Source: an uncultured Clostridium sp.
Lineage (GTDB): Bacteria; Bacillota_A; Clostridia; TANB77; CAG-508
Direction: 5' to 3'
DNA: 64,000 nt
NCBI GenBank assembly: GCA_948466265.1
Contig: CAOJZU010000004.1
Location: 21,291 to 85,290 of the forward strand
Below are positions 9,141-19,792 of this stretch, in pieces (position 1 is the first letter of the stretch; each line of letters begins with the position of its first letter). A model generated the notes under the pieces. It saw only the letters and a list, made by a program, of their open reading frames with translations, made no database searches and had not been told where the DNA came from. The translations under genes were made by a program, and so were the position numbers.

Positions 9141-11764
9141 TTATTTCATTTCACTTATTCTTGTTTCTACTGTATTTAGCATATCTTTATATTTTTCAAG
9201 TTTTGCCTTTTCTTCTTCAATTTTTTCTTTAGGTGCTTTTTCTACAAAGCCTTTATTAGCTAACATTTTACTTGCTCTTTCTACTTCTCCTTCTAGCTTT
9301 TTCTTTTCTTCATTTAGCCTTTCAAGTTCTTTTTCTACATCAACTAATTCTTCAAAAGGAATAAATACTTCTACTCCATCTCCGACTATTGAAACTGCAT
9401 TACTTGGAATATTTTCTTTTCCTTCTTGTATTAATATTTCTTCAGAATATCCAAGTTTTTTTAGTACCTCTTCCATATTTTCTATAACAGTTTTGTATTT
9501 TTTTGTAACAAATATAAGCTTTGTTTTTTTACTTGGGACTACATTCATGTTAGCTCTTACATTTCTTATATTTACAATTATATTTTTGATAAGTTCTACA
9601 TCCTTTTCTTCTTGCTCATATTTAAAATCATCTTTAATTTCAGGCCATGTTTCAAGCATAATACTTGAAGTTTCTGTTTCAAATTCTTTGTAAATTTTCT
9701 CTGTTAAAAATGGCATAAATGGATGTAATAGTTTTAGCATAGTTATAAGTCCTTTATTTAAAACATAGATTGCTGCTGACTTTGTGTTACTTTCGTTTCC
9801 ATATAGTCTAGGCTTACACATTTCAATATACCAATCACAATATTCACTCCAAATAAAGTCATATATCTTACTTGCTGCAATTCCGAACTTCATATTTTTC
9901 AATATGGTTTGTTACATCGTATACAAGTTTATCAAGCTTATTTAGTAACCATTTATCTTCTAAACTTAAACTACTTTCTTTGTATTCTTTTAATAATTCC
10001 TTGTCAGCATTTGCAAGGACAAACTTTGCTGCATTCCATATCTTATTTGCAAAATTCTTAGCGGCTGCTGCTTTTTCTGCTGAATATTTTACATCATTTC
10101 CTAGTGTCATATTTTGCACTAGAGAAAATCTTAAAGAGTCTGCCCCATACTCATTTATAATATCTACTGGGTCAATTCCATTTCCTAAGCTCTTAGACAT
10201 TTTTCTACCCTTAGCATCTCTAACTAGTCCATGCATAAACACTGTATCAAAAGGTATCTCTTTTGTATGTTCTAAGCTAGAGAAAATCATTCTTGCAACC
10301 CAGAAAAAGATTATATCATAAGCTGTAACTAATGTATTTGTTGGATAGAAGTATTTAAAATCTTCTGTTTCTTCTGGCCATCCCATAGTAGAAAATGGCC
10401 ATAAAGCTGAACTAAACCAAGTATCTAATGTATCTGGGTCTTGATGTAAGTTCTTACTTCCACACTTTTTACACTCATGTGGCATTTCTCCCCCCACATG
10501 TACTTCTTTGCAATCATCACAGTAATATGCAGGTATTCTATGTCCCCACCAAATTTGTCTTGATATACACCAATCTTTTATATTCTCCATCCAGTGGAAA
10601 TAACTTTTGCTAAATCTTTCTGGAACAAATTTTATTTTACCTGACTTTACAACATCTATTGCAGGCAATGATAATTTATCCATTTTCATAAACCACTGCA
10701 TAGATATTCTTGGTTCTACTGTATTATGGCATCTATAGCATTTTCCTACATTGTGTGTATAGTCTTCTATCTTTTCAAGTACACCTAAATCTTCTAAGTC
10801 ATTTACAATTTCTTTTCTAGCTGTAATTAAATCCATTCCTTCATATTTTGGAACAAGATTTAGCATAATTCCTTTTTCGTCAAATACATTAATTGCTTCT
10901 AAATCATGTCTTATACCTGATTCATAATCATTAAAATCATGTGCAGGTGTTAACTTAACAGCACCTGTACCAAATTCTTTTTCTACAAACTCGTCTGCAA
11001 TTATTGGTATCTCACGGTTTACAATAGGTACAATGACTTTTTTTCCGTATCATATCTTTATATCTATCATCATCAGGTGAAACTGCAACTCCAGTATCTC
11101 CAAGCATTGTCTCTGGTCTTGTTGTTGCAACTGTTACATACTCTTTTCTATCCTTTGTATAATATCTTATATACCATAAGTGTGATGTTTCTTCTTCTGG
11201 CTCTACTTCTATATCTGATAAAGACGATTTACAAGTAGGACACCAATTTATCATACGGTCTCCCCTATATATTGCTCCTTTTTCATACATTCTTATAAAA
11301 ACTTCTTCAACAGCTTTTGACAAACCTTCATCCATAGTAAATCTTTCTCTTGTCCAGTCACAACTGCATCCAAGGCTTTTAAGTTGACTTATTATAGTTC
11401 CGCCATATTTTCTTGTCCAATCCCATGCTTCTTCTAGGAATGCTTCTCTCCCTATGCTTTCTTTTGTCTTTCCTTCACCTTTTAGTTTTTCTATAACCTT
11501 TACTTCAGTTGCAATTGCGGCATGGTCTGTACCTGGTATCCAAAGAGTATTAAACCCTCTTAATTTTTTATATCTAATTAATATATCTTGAAGTGTCATA
11601 ACTAGAGCATGACCCATATGTAATTTACCTGTTACATTTGGCGGAGGAATTACTATTGTATATGGGACTTTTGTTTTATCAATGACTGGTGTAAAATACC
11701 CATTTTTGTCCCAATTTTTATATAATTCTTCTTCAAATTCACTTGGGTTATATTTGTCTAACAT
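9141..11764 (-). CDS. valS: Valyl-tRNA synthetase, two CGG frame breaks
   Basis: ValS charges tRNA-Val and is essential. The class I HIGH-type motif lies in [15 protein letters not shown] near residue 40 and KMSKS at about 521-525; the editing domain and a zinc-type CYRC...CDDC...CKKC region lie between, and the C-terminal coiled coil ends [12 protein letters not shown]. Frame breaks are at CGG 11045-11047 (residue 240, giving [12 protein letters not shown]) and 9883-9885 (residue 627, giving [14 protein letters not shown]). The joined length is 873 residues, normal for the family. No T-box leader fits in the 15-base gap to the upstream gene. Confidence 0.97.
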
Positions 11765-11779
11765 TCTTCTTATTTCCCC

Positions 11780-12789
11780 CTATCCATTTACAATATTTTC
11801 TACTTTTGCTCCACTATCTGTTTGTCCTGAGTTATCCATAGTATTATTTACAACATTTGAACTTGTGCTGTTATTTATGCTATTATTTACTATATTATTT
11901 TGGACTGTATTATTAACCACATTATTTGGCTTTTCAGTAGGTGTTGCTGGTGGTGTTACAACTGGTTTTGTATATGACTTCCATGGGTTATTTTTATCTG
12001 GGTCTGTTGGGTCCCAATTTCTAACAGCCTCATCTCCACTAATTTTCTGTGCTGATGGTTTTCCAAGAGGCCCTGGATTTGATGATGAATAAAATTCTAC
12101 CTTTGTTCCAGCTACACAATTACTATATATCCATTTAGCATCTTGGACAGTTAACCTTATACAACCTAAAGATGCCTTTGTACCTAATTTATCATATTCC
12201 CACCATTCAAGAGAAGACTTATCTTGTGATACATATGGCACTGAATGGAAAAGGATAGAACCTACAATTCTACTTGCATATTGCCCATATACATCTCCTT
12301 CTAGCTTTCTCCATGTATATTTATCTGAAATCGGATATACTCCTGATGTAGGTGTTGCAGCTCCTATCGAACAAATCATAGCTTTATACGGTACTGTATA
12401 TTTTCCGCTTCGAATCCTTTTTATATATAGTTACAACGTTTGCCCCATTATTTACTTTTATATAATATGGAATATTTACAGGCTTTGTATTTTCCCCAGT
12501 AACTTGATTTTGCTCTTCATTTGTCTGTGTTACATTATTTAAATCACCTGGGTTATTTTCACTATTTAGCTCAACATTTAAAATATTGTTATTTTCTTCT
12601 CCGCTTTTCACTTTCATCTATATATGAAGTATCTATATTACCATTTTGTGATTCAAAATCTTGAACAAAATTGTATGCCCATAGCCCCACAAAAAAGCCA
12701 ATAATTATCATAATAATGGCTATAGATACTAAAAGTATTATAATTACTTTCTTTTTCTTTTTTATAATCTCTTGTGAATTATTTTTCAT
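11780..12789 (-). CDS. Membrane-anchored L,D-transpeptidase (YkuD domain), two CGG frame breaks
   Basis: A 335-residue enzyme that probably makes 3-3 crosslinks in peptidoglycan. A basic N-terminus and one TM helix (about 15-38) lead to a Glu/Asn-rich linker, then a YkuD domain with the catalytic His in SILFHSVPY (about 181) and Cys in SLGCIRL (about 209). The C-terminus is Pro-rich, then Asn-rich. Breaks are at CGG 12601-12603 (residue 63, DESEKGEENN) and 12405-12407 (residue 128, KDSKGKYTVPYKAMICS). It lies just upstream of valS in the same direction. Confidence 0.92.
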
Positions 12790-12821
12790 TTTCTATCCTT
12801 TTAAGCTTAAAATTATTTTTA

Positions 12822-13013
12822 TCATAAATTAAAATATATAATTAAAACTCCTATTATTGCAATCAAAAAGCCTAAAATTTTTAAACCTGCTGACGCTTCA
12901 TTTTTATCACCAAAGCCAAATAACTTTGATGAAATACTTCTTGCGTCATATATAAAAATTACTCCTATGACTGATAATACAAGTCCAATTATTAAAAATA
13001 TAATTTTTCCCAT
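12822..13013 (-). CDS. Small two-helix membrane protein
   Basis: A 63-residue protein starting MGKIIFLIIGLVLSVIGVIF, with a second helix ILGFLIAIIGVLIIYF and a short charged loop (DARSISSKLFGFGDKNEASA) between. ATG 13013 was chosen over a farther in-frame ATG because AAAGGA precedes it at normal distance. It resembles small unassigned membrane proteins of clostridia; no function can be given. Confidence 0.65.
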   Translation of the reverse strand: MGKIIFLIIGLVLSVIGVIFIYDARSISSKLFGFGDKNEASAGLKILGFLIAIIGVLIIYFNL

Positions 13014-13109
13014 TTTAAAACATCCTTTAATACAATTGATTTTAACATTTTTTATATCAAAAATCAAGAATATTTTCTATATTTGTTTATCACCTTCTAA
13101 GGCACAAAT

Positions 13110-13239
13110 CAAGTTTGGAAAAGAAGCCGTCATATTGCAAGGCGTTCAAGGCAAATTGGTGAGAATAAGGCTTTTTGCCTATTCGAGTCAATTTGTCCGA
13201 AGAACAACACAGCAAGATGCTGATTATTTTTCAAACTTA
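13110..13239. repeat. Structured intergenic repeat, full copy 1
   Basis: About 130 bp with inverted ends (AAGTTTGGAAAA and TTTTTCAAACTT). The core carries GCAAGGCGTTCAAGGCAAATTG, a small GGC-T5-GCC hairpin, CAATTTGTCCGAAGAACAAC and GCAAGATGC. The same order occurs at 59971-60096 and, with compensating stem changes, at 52319-52445. Confidence 0.75.
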
Positions 13240-13304
13240 ATGTATAATTAAGATTAAAAAGTCAATACTATATATAGATTTAAAACACTGGAGGTGCTTG
13301 AATT

Positions 13305-13394
13305 ATGTCAAAAGAAAAGAAAAATAACCAAAACAAAGGTAACAACAATAATAACCAAAATAATAACAACCAAAACAATCAAAATAATCATTAA
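13305..13394 (+). CDS. Asn/Gln-rich 29-residue peptide
   Basis: A complete short gene: ribosome site GGAGGTG, ATG 13305, then MSKEKKNNQNKGNNNNNQ and more Asn/Gln to TAA 13392-13394, followed at once by a good terminator. More than half of the residues are Asn. I do not recognise it. Low-complexity Asn-rich peptides of this size occur among small spore and coat-associated proteins, but that role is a guess. Confidence 0.6.
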   Translation: MSKEKKNNQNKGNNNNNQNNNNQNNQNNH

Positions 13395-13404
13395 TTTGAA
13401 AAAG

Positions 13405-13432
13405 GAGGCTCCAAAAAATGGAGCCCTTTTTC
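13405..13432 (+). terminator. Terminator after the Asn-rich peptide
   Basis: GGCTCC and GGAGCC pair around A6T, followed by a C-T5 run. Confidence 0.88.
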
Positions 13433-13451
13433 ATAGCCTACAAATAAGTTA

Positions 13452-13919
13452 TTATTCTTCTCTTTCTTCACTTTCGTCTGTGCTACAATCTTCTAGTTCT
13501 GCCTCATCATTGTTTTGGCTGGATTCAAATTCATCTACAAACTCTTTAGCAAAATTTAATATTCTTTCCCAAAATTCCGCTAAGAATGTAATAGCAATTA
13601 ATATGACTAATGTAATTATGATATCAAATATGATTAAGCCAATTATAACTCCTAACGGATCAATATAATCAAGAGCAATCATATACATTAGTTGCTTCCA
13701 ACTAAATTTTGCTTTAGACAGAACTTCTATTAATATCACTAAAGATGTAGAGACAAATACCGTAATTCCTACCAATTTAACTCGCTTTTTGAAAGGCATT
13801 TTCATTAATTTATCTGCAAAGCCTGTCATACAAAGTCTTTCAATCAGAAGTATTACTGAAAGAATAAACCACTCACTTGTCACAAACTTACCTATAGTTT
13901 CAACGAAACTATAAAACAT
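13452..13919 (-). CDS. Unknown three-helix membrane protein
   Basis: A 155-residue protein from the ATG at 13919, which has a GAAAGGA ribosome site; a longer in-frame start exists upstream. It has hydrophobic segments near residues 15-33, 48-67 and 87-118, and an acidic tail (ESSQNNDEAELEDCSTDESEE). I do not recognise the family. It is convergent with the Asn-rich peptide gene and stands alone upstream of the uvrA terminator. Confidence 0.65.
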   Translation of the reverse strand: MFYSFVETIGKFVTSEWFILSVILLIERLCMTGFADKLMKMPFKKRVKLVGITVFVSTSLVILIEVLSKAKFSWKQLMYMIALDYIDPLGVIIGLIIFDIIITLVILIAITFLAEFWERILNFAKEFVDEFESSQNNDEAELEDCSTDESEEREE

Positions 13920-14036
13920 TTTATTCCTTTCTGTATATTTATACAAAATATACAAAGACTACTGAGCAATATATGCTCGTTAACAGTTTCTACGCCTAAT
14001 TATATCTTAATTTTACATAAAAGTCAATTTTGGGAT

Positions 14037-14082
14037 ACAAAAAAAAGACACATAAATTTATTAATCAAATGTGCCTTTTTCT
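14037..14082 (-). terminator. uvrA terminator
   Basis: On the minus strand AAGGCACAT pairs with ATGTGTC around an AT-rich loop and is followed by eight T residues. Confidence 0.85.
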
Positions 14083-14085
14083 TTC

Positions 14086-16916
14086 TTATTCTAAATATTT
14101 TTTTAGAAACTTACCTGTATAACTTTTTTCATTCTTTACAATTTGTTCTGGAGTTCCAACTTGTACTACTGTTCCCCCATTTTCTCCGACCTTCTGGTCC
14201 TAAGTCAATTATATAGTCTGCTGTTTTTATTAAATCTAAATTATGCTCTATTACAACAATACTATTTCCTGTATCTACTAATCTTTGGAGTATATCTACT
14301 AATTTATGGACATCTGCAATATGAAGTCCTGTTGTTGGTTCATCTAATATATACAAAGTCTTTCCTGTTGGTTTTTTTGAAAGTTCTGTTGCAAGTTTTA
14401 CCCTTTGGGCTTCTCCACCAGAAAGTGTAGTTGATGGTTGCCCAAGCTTGATATATCCTAAACCTACATCATATAGAGTTTGTATTTTTTGTTTAACTCT
14501 TGGTATCTTTTCAAAAAATTCTAGTCCTTCTTCTACTGTCATATCTAAAACATCGGCAATAGTTTTGCCCTTATATTTTACTTCTAATGTTTCCTTATTA
14601 TATCTTTTGCCTTTACATACTTCACAAGGCACATATATATCAGGTAAAAAGTGCATTTCTATTTTTAAAACTCCATCACCTTGGCAAGCTTCACATCTTC
14701 CACCTGATACATTAAAACTAAATCTTCCTTTTTGATATCCCCTCATTTTTGCTTCATTTGTTGTAGCAAATAAATCACGTATTATATCAAATACTCCTGT
14801 ATAAGTTGCGGGATTAGATCGAGGTGTTCTTCCTATCGGCGATTGATCTATGTTTATTATTTTATCAATGTTTTCTATGCCTCTTATTTCTTTGCATTTA
14901 CCTGGCTTTTCATTTGATTTATTTATTTCCTTTGCAAGCTTTTTATATAGTATTTCATTAACTAAAGTAGATTTTCCGAGAACCTGATACTCCTGTTACA
15001 CATGTAAATACTCCTAGTGGTATTTTTACATTTATATTTTTTAGATTATTTTGAGTAGCACCAATTACTTCTATAGATTTTCCGATTTGATTTTCTTCTC
15101 TTTTTTGGAACTACAATTGTCTTTCTTCCACTTAAATAGTCACCAGTTGCTGAACCTTGTATTTTCTTTATTTCTTCTGCTGTTCCTTGTCCGAATTACA
15201 TTTCCACCATGAACTCCGAGGTCCGAGGTCCAATGTCTACTATTTGGTCTGCTGCATACATTGTATCTTCGTCATGTTCTACAACAAGTACAGTATTACC
15301 AAGGTCTCTTAGTTTTTTAAGTGTTGCAATTAATTTATCATTATCTCTTTGATGTAAACCTATACTTGGCTCATCTAAGATGTATAGCACTCCTGTTAAC
15401 CCTCCACCTATTTGTGTTGCAAGCCTTATTCTTTGTGCTTCTCCTCCTGAAAGGCTACCGAGCTGATCTTGATAATGTTAAATATTCTAAGCCTACATCT
15501 AGTAAAAATTGTAATCTTTTATTTAATTCTTTAAAGATTTGATCTGCAATCATCTGCTCTGATTTTGTAAGTTTTAGAGAATTTATATAATCTTTTATAT
15601 TAGAAATCGACATTTCTGTAAGTTCATTTATATTTTTATCTCCTACTTTTATACATAAGCTTTCTTTTCTAAGCCTTGCTCCATTACATGTAGGACAATC
15701 ACTATCACTCATATACATTTCGTAAAAATCACGCATACCTTGTGATTTTGTTTCATTATGCCTTCTTTCAAGTGTTGGTATTACTCCTTCAAACGGTGCC
15801 GTAAATTTTCTTACACCAATAGGAGACTCATATTCAAAGTCAATTTTCTCGTCACCTGTACCATATAATATTTTATCTAAAAAATCTTTTGGAAGTTTCT
15901 TTATTGGTTTTGATATATCTACTCCATAATGTCTTCCGAATGCTTTCAAAATACATTTTAGCCATTGTATCGCCTTTTTTCATAGTGCTTGAACCAAAAG
16001 CTTTCACTCCATCATATAATGTTTTATCTTTATCTGGTATTATTAAATCAGGATCCATTCTCATTAAGTATCCTATACCTGTACAAGTAGGACAAGCTCC
16101 AAATGGATTGTTAAAAGAAAACATTCTAGGAGATAATTCTCCTATGCTTATTCCACAATCAGGACAAGCATAGTTTGCACTATACATTATATCTTCTTTA
16201 CCATTTATATTTACTAAAACCATATTTTCTGCATTTTTTAATGCAATCTCTACTGATTCTGCAAGTCTATTTCTTATTCCTTCTTTAATTACTAATCTAT
16301 CTACTATAAGTTCTATATTATGCTTCTTTTTCCTATCTATATTTATATCATCTGTGAGTTCATAATTTTCACCATCTATTCTTACACGTACAAATCCTTG
16401 CTTTTGATATCCTTCAAGTTGCTTTACAAATTCGCCTTTTCTTCCACGTACTATTGGAGCAAGTATTTGAACTTTTGTGCCTTCACTTAAAGTTAAAATA
16501 TTATCTACAATTTGGTCTAGTGTTTGTTTTTCTATTTTCTTTCCACAGTTCGGACAATATGCTATTCCAATTCTTGCATATAAAAGACGTATATAGTCAT
16601 ATATTTCTGTAACTGTTCCAACTGTTGAACGTGGGTTTTTTGATGTGGTTTTTTGGTCTATTGATATTGCAGGAGAAAGTCCATCTATTGATTCTACATT
16701 TGGTTTTTCCATTATGCCTAAGAACTGACGTGCATATGAAGAAAGACTTTCTACATATCTTCTTTGTCCTTCTGCATAAAGTGTGTCAAATGCAAGTGAT
16801 GATTTTCCAGAACCTGAAAGTCCTGTTATTACTACTAATTTATCTCTTGGTATTTCCAAGTTTATATTTTTTAAGTTATGCTCTTTCGCACCTTTTATAA
16901 CTATTTTGTCATTCAT
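14086..16916 (-). CDS. uvrA: Excinuclease ABC subunit A, eight CGG frame breaks
   Basis: UvrA is the damage-recognition ATPase of nucleotide excision repair. Two ABC ATPase units are present: Walker [10 protein letters not shown] near residue 33 and GVSGSGKST near 640, signature SLSGGEAQR just after 486 and again in the C-terminal half, and several CxxC zinc sites. Frame breaks: CGG 15936-15938, 15458-15460, 15223-15225, 15216-15218, 15191-15193, 15082-15084, 14976-14978 and 14186-14188, restoring Gly 327, 486, 564, 566, 574, 610, 645 and 908. Gly645 is the P-loop glycine before Lys. The joined protein is 940 residues, as expected, and the frame arithmetic closes exactly. Confidence 0.97.
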
Positions 16917-17002
16917 TTTTTATACTCTCCCCCAATATATATCTAAAAAAATTTGACAAATTTATTTAATCTGTGTATATCCTTTTATTTTCTATGTAAT
17001 AT

Positions 17003-17031
17003 AGTATAGTATATATTTAATTTTTTGTCTA
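17003..17031 (-). promoter_or_regulatory. Predicted sigma-A promoter of uvrA
   Basis: Minus-strand TAGACA, 17-base spacer, TATACT, about 90 bases before uvrA. No SOS operator is visible nearby. Confidence 0.5.
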
Positions 17032-17085
17032 GTATTTGTGAACAAATTTTTGTATTTTTCTATATTAAATATTATCTAGATTAAA

Positions 17086-17114
17086 AGAAGGGCTCTCATA
17101 AGAAAGCCCTTTTA
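17086..17114 (-). terminator. Terminator after the vWA gene
   Basis: GGGCTTTC and GAGAGCCC pair on the minus strand, followed by TTCTTTT. Confidence 0.75.
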
Positions 17115-17143
17115 AGGTTAATTATCTGTTGTTATATTAGATA

Positions 17144-17941
17144 TTAAAGATTTGAATCAAACAATGCTTTAAAGGTTTCAACAACATCTTCTTTTTCAAC
17201 GTAGCTAAATGTAGCTTCATTAATATCAGCAAGTTTTTTTAACTCTACCTTGTCAATATCTTTTCCATATCCAATAGTATGAATAGGAATATTAAAAACT
17301 CGCACATATTCTTCGACGAAGTCAATTCCTCTTGCGTCTTCGGACGGTTGACCATCACTAAGAACAAACATCATAACAGTTGCATTAGGATGATCTTCTT
17401 TGGCTTCTTCAACCAATTTCATTCCGACTGCGATAGCTTCATACATATGCGTTCCACCAGAAGCAATAAGACTATTTACTTCACCATTCAATTTTCTTGC
17501 TTGCTCCTCGTCAAAGCGTTCTATAGGAACATTTACTGTAACATCTGTAGAATATGAAATCATCCCTACATAACTGTTTGGTCCAATATACTGAAGAGAT
17601 GTCGTAATCGCTTCTTGCACTTTTATGAGTTTATTTTCGCTCTTTGTTTTCATTGAGCCAGAAGTATCAATTAAAAATATTGCAATAATCTCATTAGAAG
17701 AGCCTTTTTCTTCATTTACATTCCAGTCTTCAGGTAATTCTCCCTGAACAGGGTTGATTTTCATATAATACTCAACATTGTTCTGAATATCTTTGCCTAG
17801 CATCTGAATTGCATCATCTGCTGTTAGTTCAGTTATTGGCTCATTTGCTTTATCATAAATCATTTTCACGCCACCAGCTCCCATTCCTATCAAAATAGAA
17901 ACGATAGCTAAGATGCTAATAACTCTTACATTTTTTCTCAT
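17144..17941 (-). CDS. von Willebrand factor A domain protein, membrane anchored
   Basis: A 265-residue protein with an N-terminal signal-anchor (residues 6-25) and one vWA domain facing outward. The metal-ion adhesion site shows DTSGS at 92-96, a conserved Thr in ASGGTHMYEA and Asp in FVLSDGQPSED. It is the last gene of a four-gene block with a coiled membrane protein, a Cys/Ala-rich protein and a radical SAM enzyme. The function is unknown; vWA proteins in such sets often scaffold partners. Base composition is less AT-rich than the surrounding core genes. Confidence 0.85.
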   Translation of the reverse strand: MRKNVRVISILAIVSILIGMGAGGVKMIYDKANEPITELTADDAIQMLGKDIQNNVEYYMKINPVQGELPEDWNVNEEKGSSNEIIAIFLIDTSGSMKTKSENKLIKVQEAITTSLQYIGPNSYVGMISYSTDVTVNVPIERFDEEQARKLNGEVNSLIASGGTHMYEAIAVGMKLVEEAKEDHPNATVMMFVLSDGQPSEDARGIDFVEEYVRVFNIPIHTIGYGKDIDKVELKKLADINEATFSYVEKEDVVETFKALFDSNL

Positions 17942-17959
17942 TGCCTCATTTCCTTTCTG

Positions 17960-18703
17960 TTATGAATGTTCAGCTTCTGCAGTTTCTTCAAAAATGCCAT
18001 AAACTTTCTTTACAGACTGAATTGTACTATCTAAAGAATCTGTTACAACATTGCCATGGCTGCGCAAATGCCGTTCAAGTACTCTCTGAGCAACATCAAG
18101 AAATTCATCATATTTTTTTAGAATTTCTTCAATTCTTTTAGTAGACGCCTGTATTTTTTGTACCGCAGATTTCATAGTAGTATCCTTAGCATTTTCATTA
18201 TCAAAGACAATTGAAGTGTCAATAACTTCTCTTACATTTGCAAAAATTTCTTGCTGAGACTCTTGATTAAAATCTACCATCCAATTCCATTCAGAAATCT
18301 TCTTACCATGGTTAGCCAAAAGTTGATTAAGAATATCCAATTTATTTTGAAATTCTTTTACCATAGAGTAAACTACAGAAATTTCCGAAGTTAAGTGGCT
18401 ATTCTCGCATTTTGCCATTGTAAGTTTCTCCAATGCATCATCTAAATCATTCAAAACTACATCTTTAACAAATAGCTTTTCAGCGTGTTTCATGTAGTTT
18501 GAAATACTCTGAATGTTCAAACGATTCACATATATAAACACTCCTGCGATGAAAATTGTTACAGTCCATGCAACTCCAAACTTACCAGGGGACAGTTGAA
18601 AATTCAAAAAATTAAGTCCTAATCCCCGATTGCTAATGATGGCAAAACTTAATGCCAAAATGCAAAAGTTAAAAATCACCATCTTCAAAACTCTTTTTAA
18701 CAT
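17960..18703 (-). CDS. Unknown two-helix membrane protein with helical C-terminal domain
   Basis: A 247-residue protein with TM helices near 8-24 and 42-58 and a long, mostly alpha-helical remainder with coiled-coil-like heptads (about 70-240). I do not recognise it. Two in-frame CGG codons occur, 18626-18628 (ISNRGLGL) and 18071-18073 (LERHLRS). A +1 shift at the first would hit TAG at once, so CGG must be an ordinary codon here or the gene is not read in this host. It lies 18 bases before the vWA gene. Confidence 0.7.
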   Translation of the reverse strand: MLKRVLKMVIFNFCILALSFAIISNRGLGLNFLNFQLSPGKFGVAWTVTIFIAGVFIYVNRLNIQSISNYMKHAEKLFVKDVVLNDLDDALEKLTMAKCENSHLTSEISVVYSMVKEFQNKLDILNQLLANHGKKISEWNWMVDFNQESQQEIFANVREVIDTSIVFDNENAKDTTMKSAVQKIQASTKRIEEILKKYDEFLDVAQRVLERHLRSHGNVVTDSLDSTIQSVKKVYGIFEETAEAEHS

Positions 18704-18740
18704 ATAATCTTCCTCCGTTTTAACCTTATTAATTTGATTC

Positions 18741-18783
18741 AGAGGACTTAATCTAAATTATTAGTTTTAAGTCCTCTTTTTTT
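18741..18783 (+). terminator. Hairpin between accessory genes
   Basis: AGAGGACTTAA pairs with TTAAGTCCTCT around a 13-base loop. The T run is on the plus strand, so as a terminator it points against the flanking minus-strand genes; on the minus strand it is only a hairpin. Confidence 0.55.
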
Positions 18784-18788
18784 GTTAA

Positions 18789-19766
18789 CTACCTATCCTT
18801 TTTAGTCTTTTCGACCGCAACATTGAAGTCTTTAATAGACATAAATATAGGTTCATTGCTATAAAAGTTCTTTACAGAACAGCCAGCGCGTCCTCCACCA
18901 GCACATGCGCAAGCACATGCACAAGAACTTGCACAGGAACTATGGGCACAAGAACTATGAACATATACTCCTCCGCCATATCCTCTGCCTCCGCCATATC
19001 CTCTGCCTCCGCCATATCCATCACTGCTAATTACTGCAATTACAATCAATACTATAATTATGACAATAATTAAACCAATCAACAACTCTCCTCCATCGCT
19101 ACCTTCTTTATATTGCATGTTTTCATCAACATAAAATCCAGCAGAATTGTATTTAACATTAGCAGTTACCTTTTCACCTTCTGCAAGGTTTTGGTAACTC
19201 CAAATGTAATACGTAGAGCTTTGCTCATTGGAGTCTGTTTCATTAATAGTAAAGCCATCTTTAATTGCCCATTCAATCTGAAGATTATCAATCTCAATAT
19301 CTTCAAACCATCCAGGAGTAAATGAATATCTTACTGTATTTCTCTCATCAAGCAAATACATATAAGACTGGTGGATAGAAAATTCAAAGCTTATTACTTC
19401 TCCTTCATAGTATTTCTCTTTAAAATCAATTCTCACATAAGAACCTCCACTCTTAGATGAATACTCCGCAGATTTGATATTATCTGTCAAAATCTGGATC
19501 TGGTCAACATGCTCATTTGGAATTCCTACATCTACCCACGAAACAGGCTCTATACCATTCTTATCGCTCAAAACTTCCCAAACAATAGCATACCTAATAT
19601 CCAGTGTACCATCCTGACGAACGTCAACTTTGATTTCGTAATACTGGATTTCATCCAGATTAGAACTTGCTGCTAATACCGGATTTGACAATGTGTAAAA
19701 GCACATAATAAAAATCCCAACCACCATAATGAAACTTCCAACTCTTTTTTGAATGTTTTTTATCAT
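18789..19766 (-). CDS. DUF2207-like membrane protein with a Cys/Ala-rich C-terminal tail
   Basis: A 325-residue protein from ATG 19766 (ribosome site CGAGGTG). A signal peptide ending near VLAAS, an extracellular beta-rich region similar to DUF2207 proteins, a TM helix (LIGLIIVIIIVLIVIAVI), two GYGGGR units, and then a tail with seven cysteines alternating with Ala and Ser (HSSCAHSSCASSC, CACACACAGGG, RAGCS; bases about 18889-18975). It follows a radical SAM/SPASM gene by 26 bases, which suggests the Cys tail is modified after translation. The tail pattern is familiar to me from other Firmicutes proteins, but I know of no proven function. Confidence 0.7.
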   Translation of the reverse strand: MIKNIQKRVGSFIMVVGIFIMCFYTLSNPVLAASSNLDEIQYYEIKVDVRQDGTLDIRYAIVWEVLSDKNGIEPVSWVDVGIPNEHVDQIQILTDNIKSAEYSSKSGGSYVRIDFKEKYYEGEVISFEFSIHQSYMYLLDERNTVRYSFTPGWFEDIEIDNLQIEWAIKDGFTINETDSNEQSSTYYIWSYQNLAEGEKVTANVKYNSAGFYVDENMQYKEGSDGGELLIGLIIVIIIVLIVIAVISSDGYGGGRGYGGGRGYGGGVYVHSSCAHSSCASSCACACACAGGGRAGCSVKNFYSNEPIFMSIKDFNVAVEKTKKDR

Positions 19767-19792
19767 AACTGCACCTCGATTTTCTCTTATTT

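Noticed and set aside
11765..11779. T-box leader for valS
   Set aside because: Only 15 bases separate valS from the upstream L,D-transpeptidase gene, too little for a T-box.
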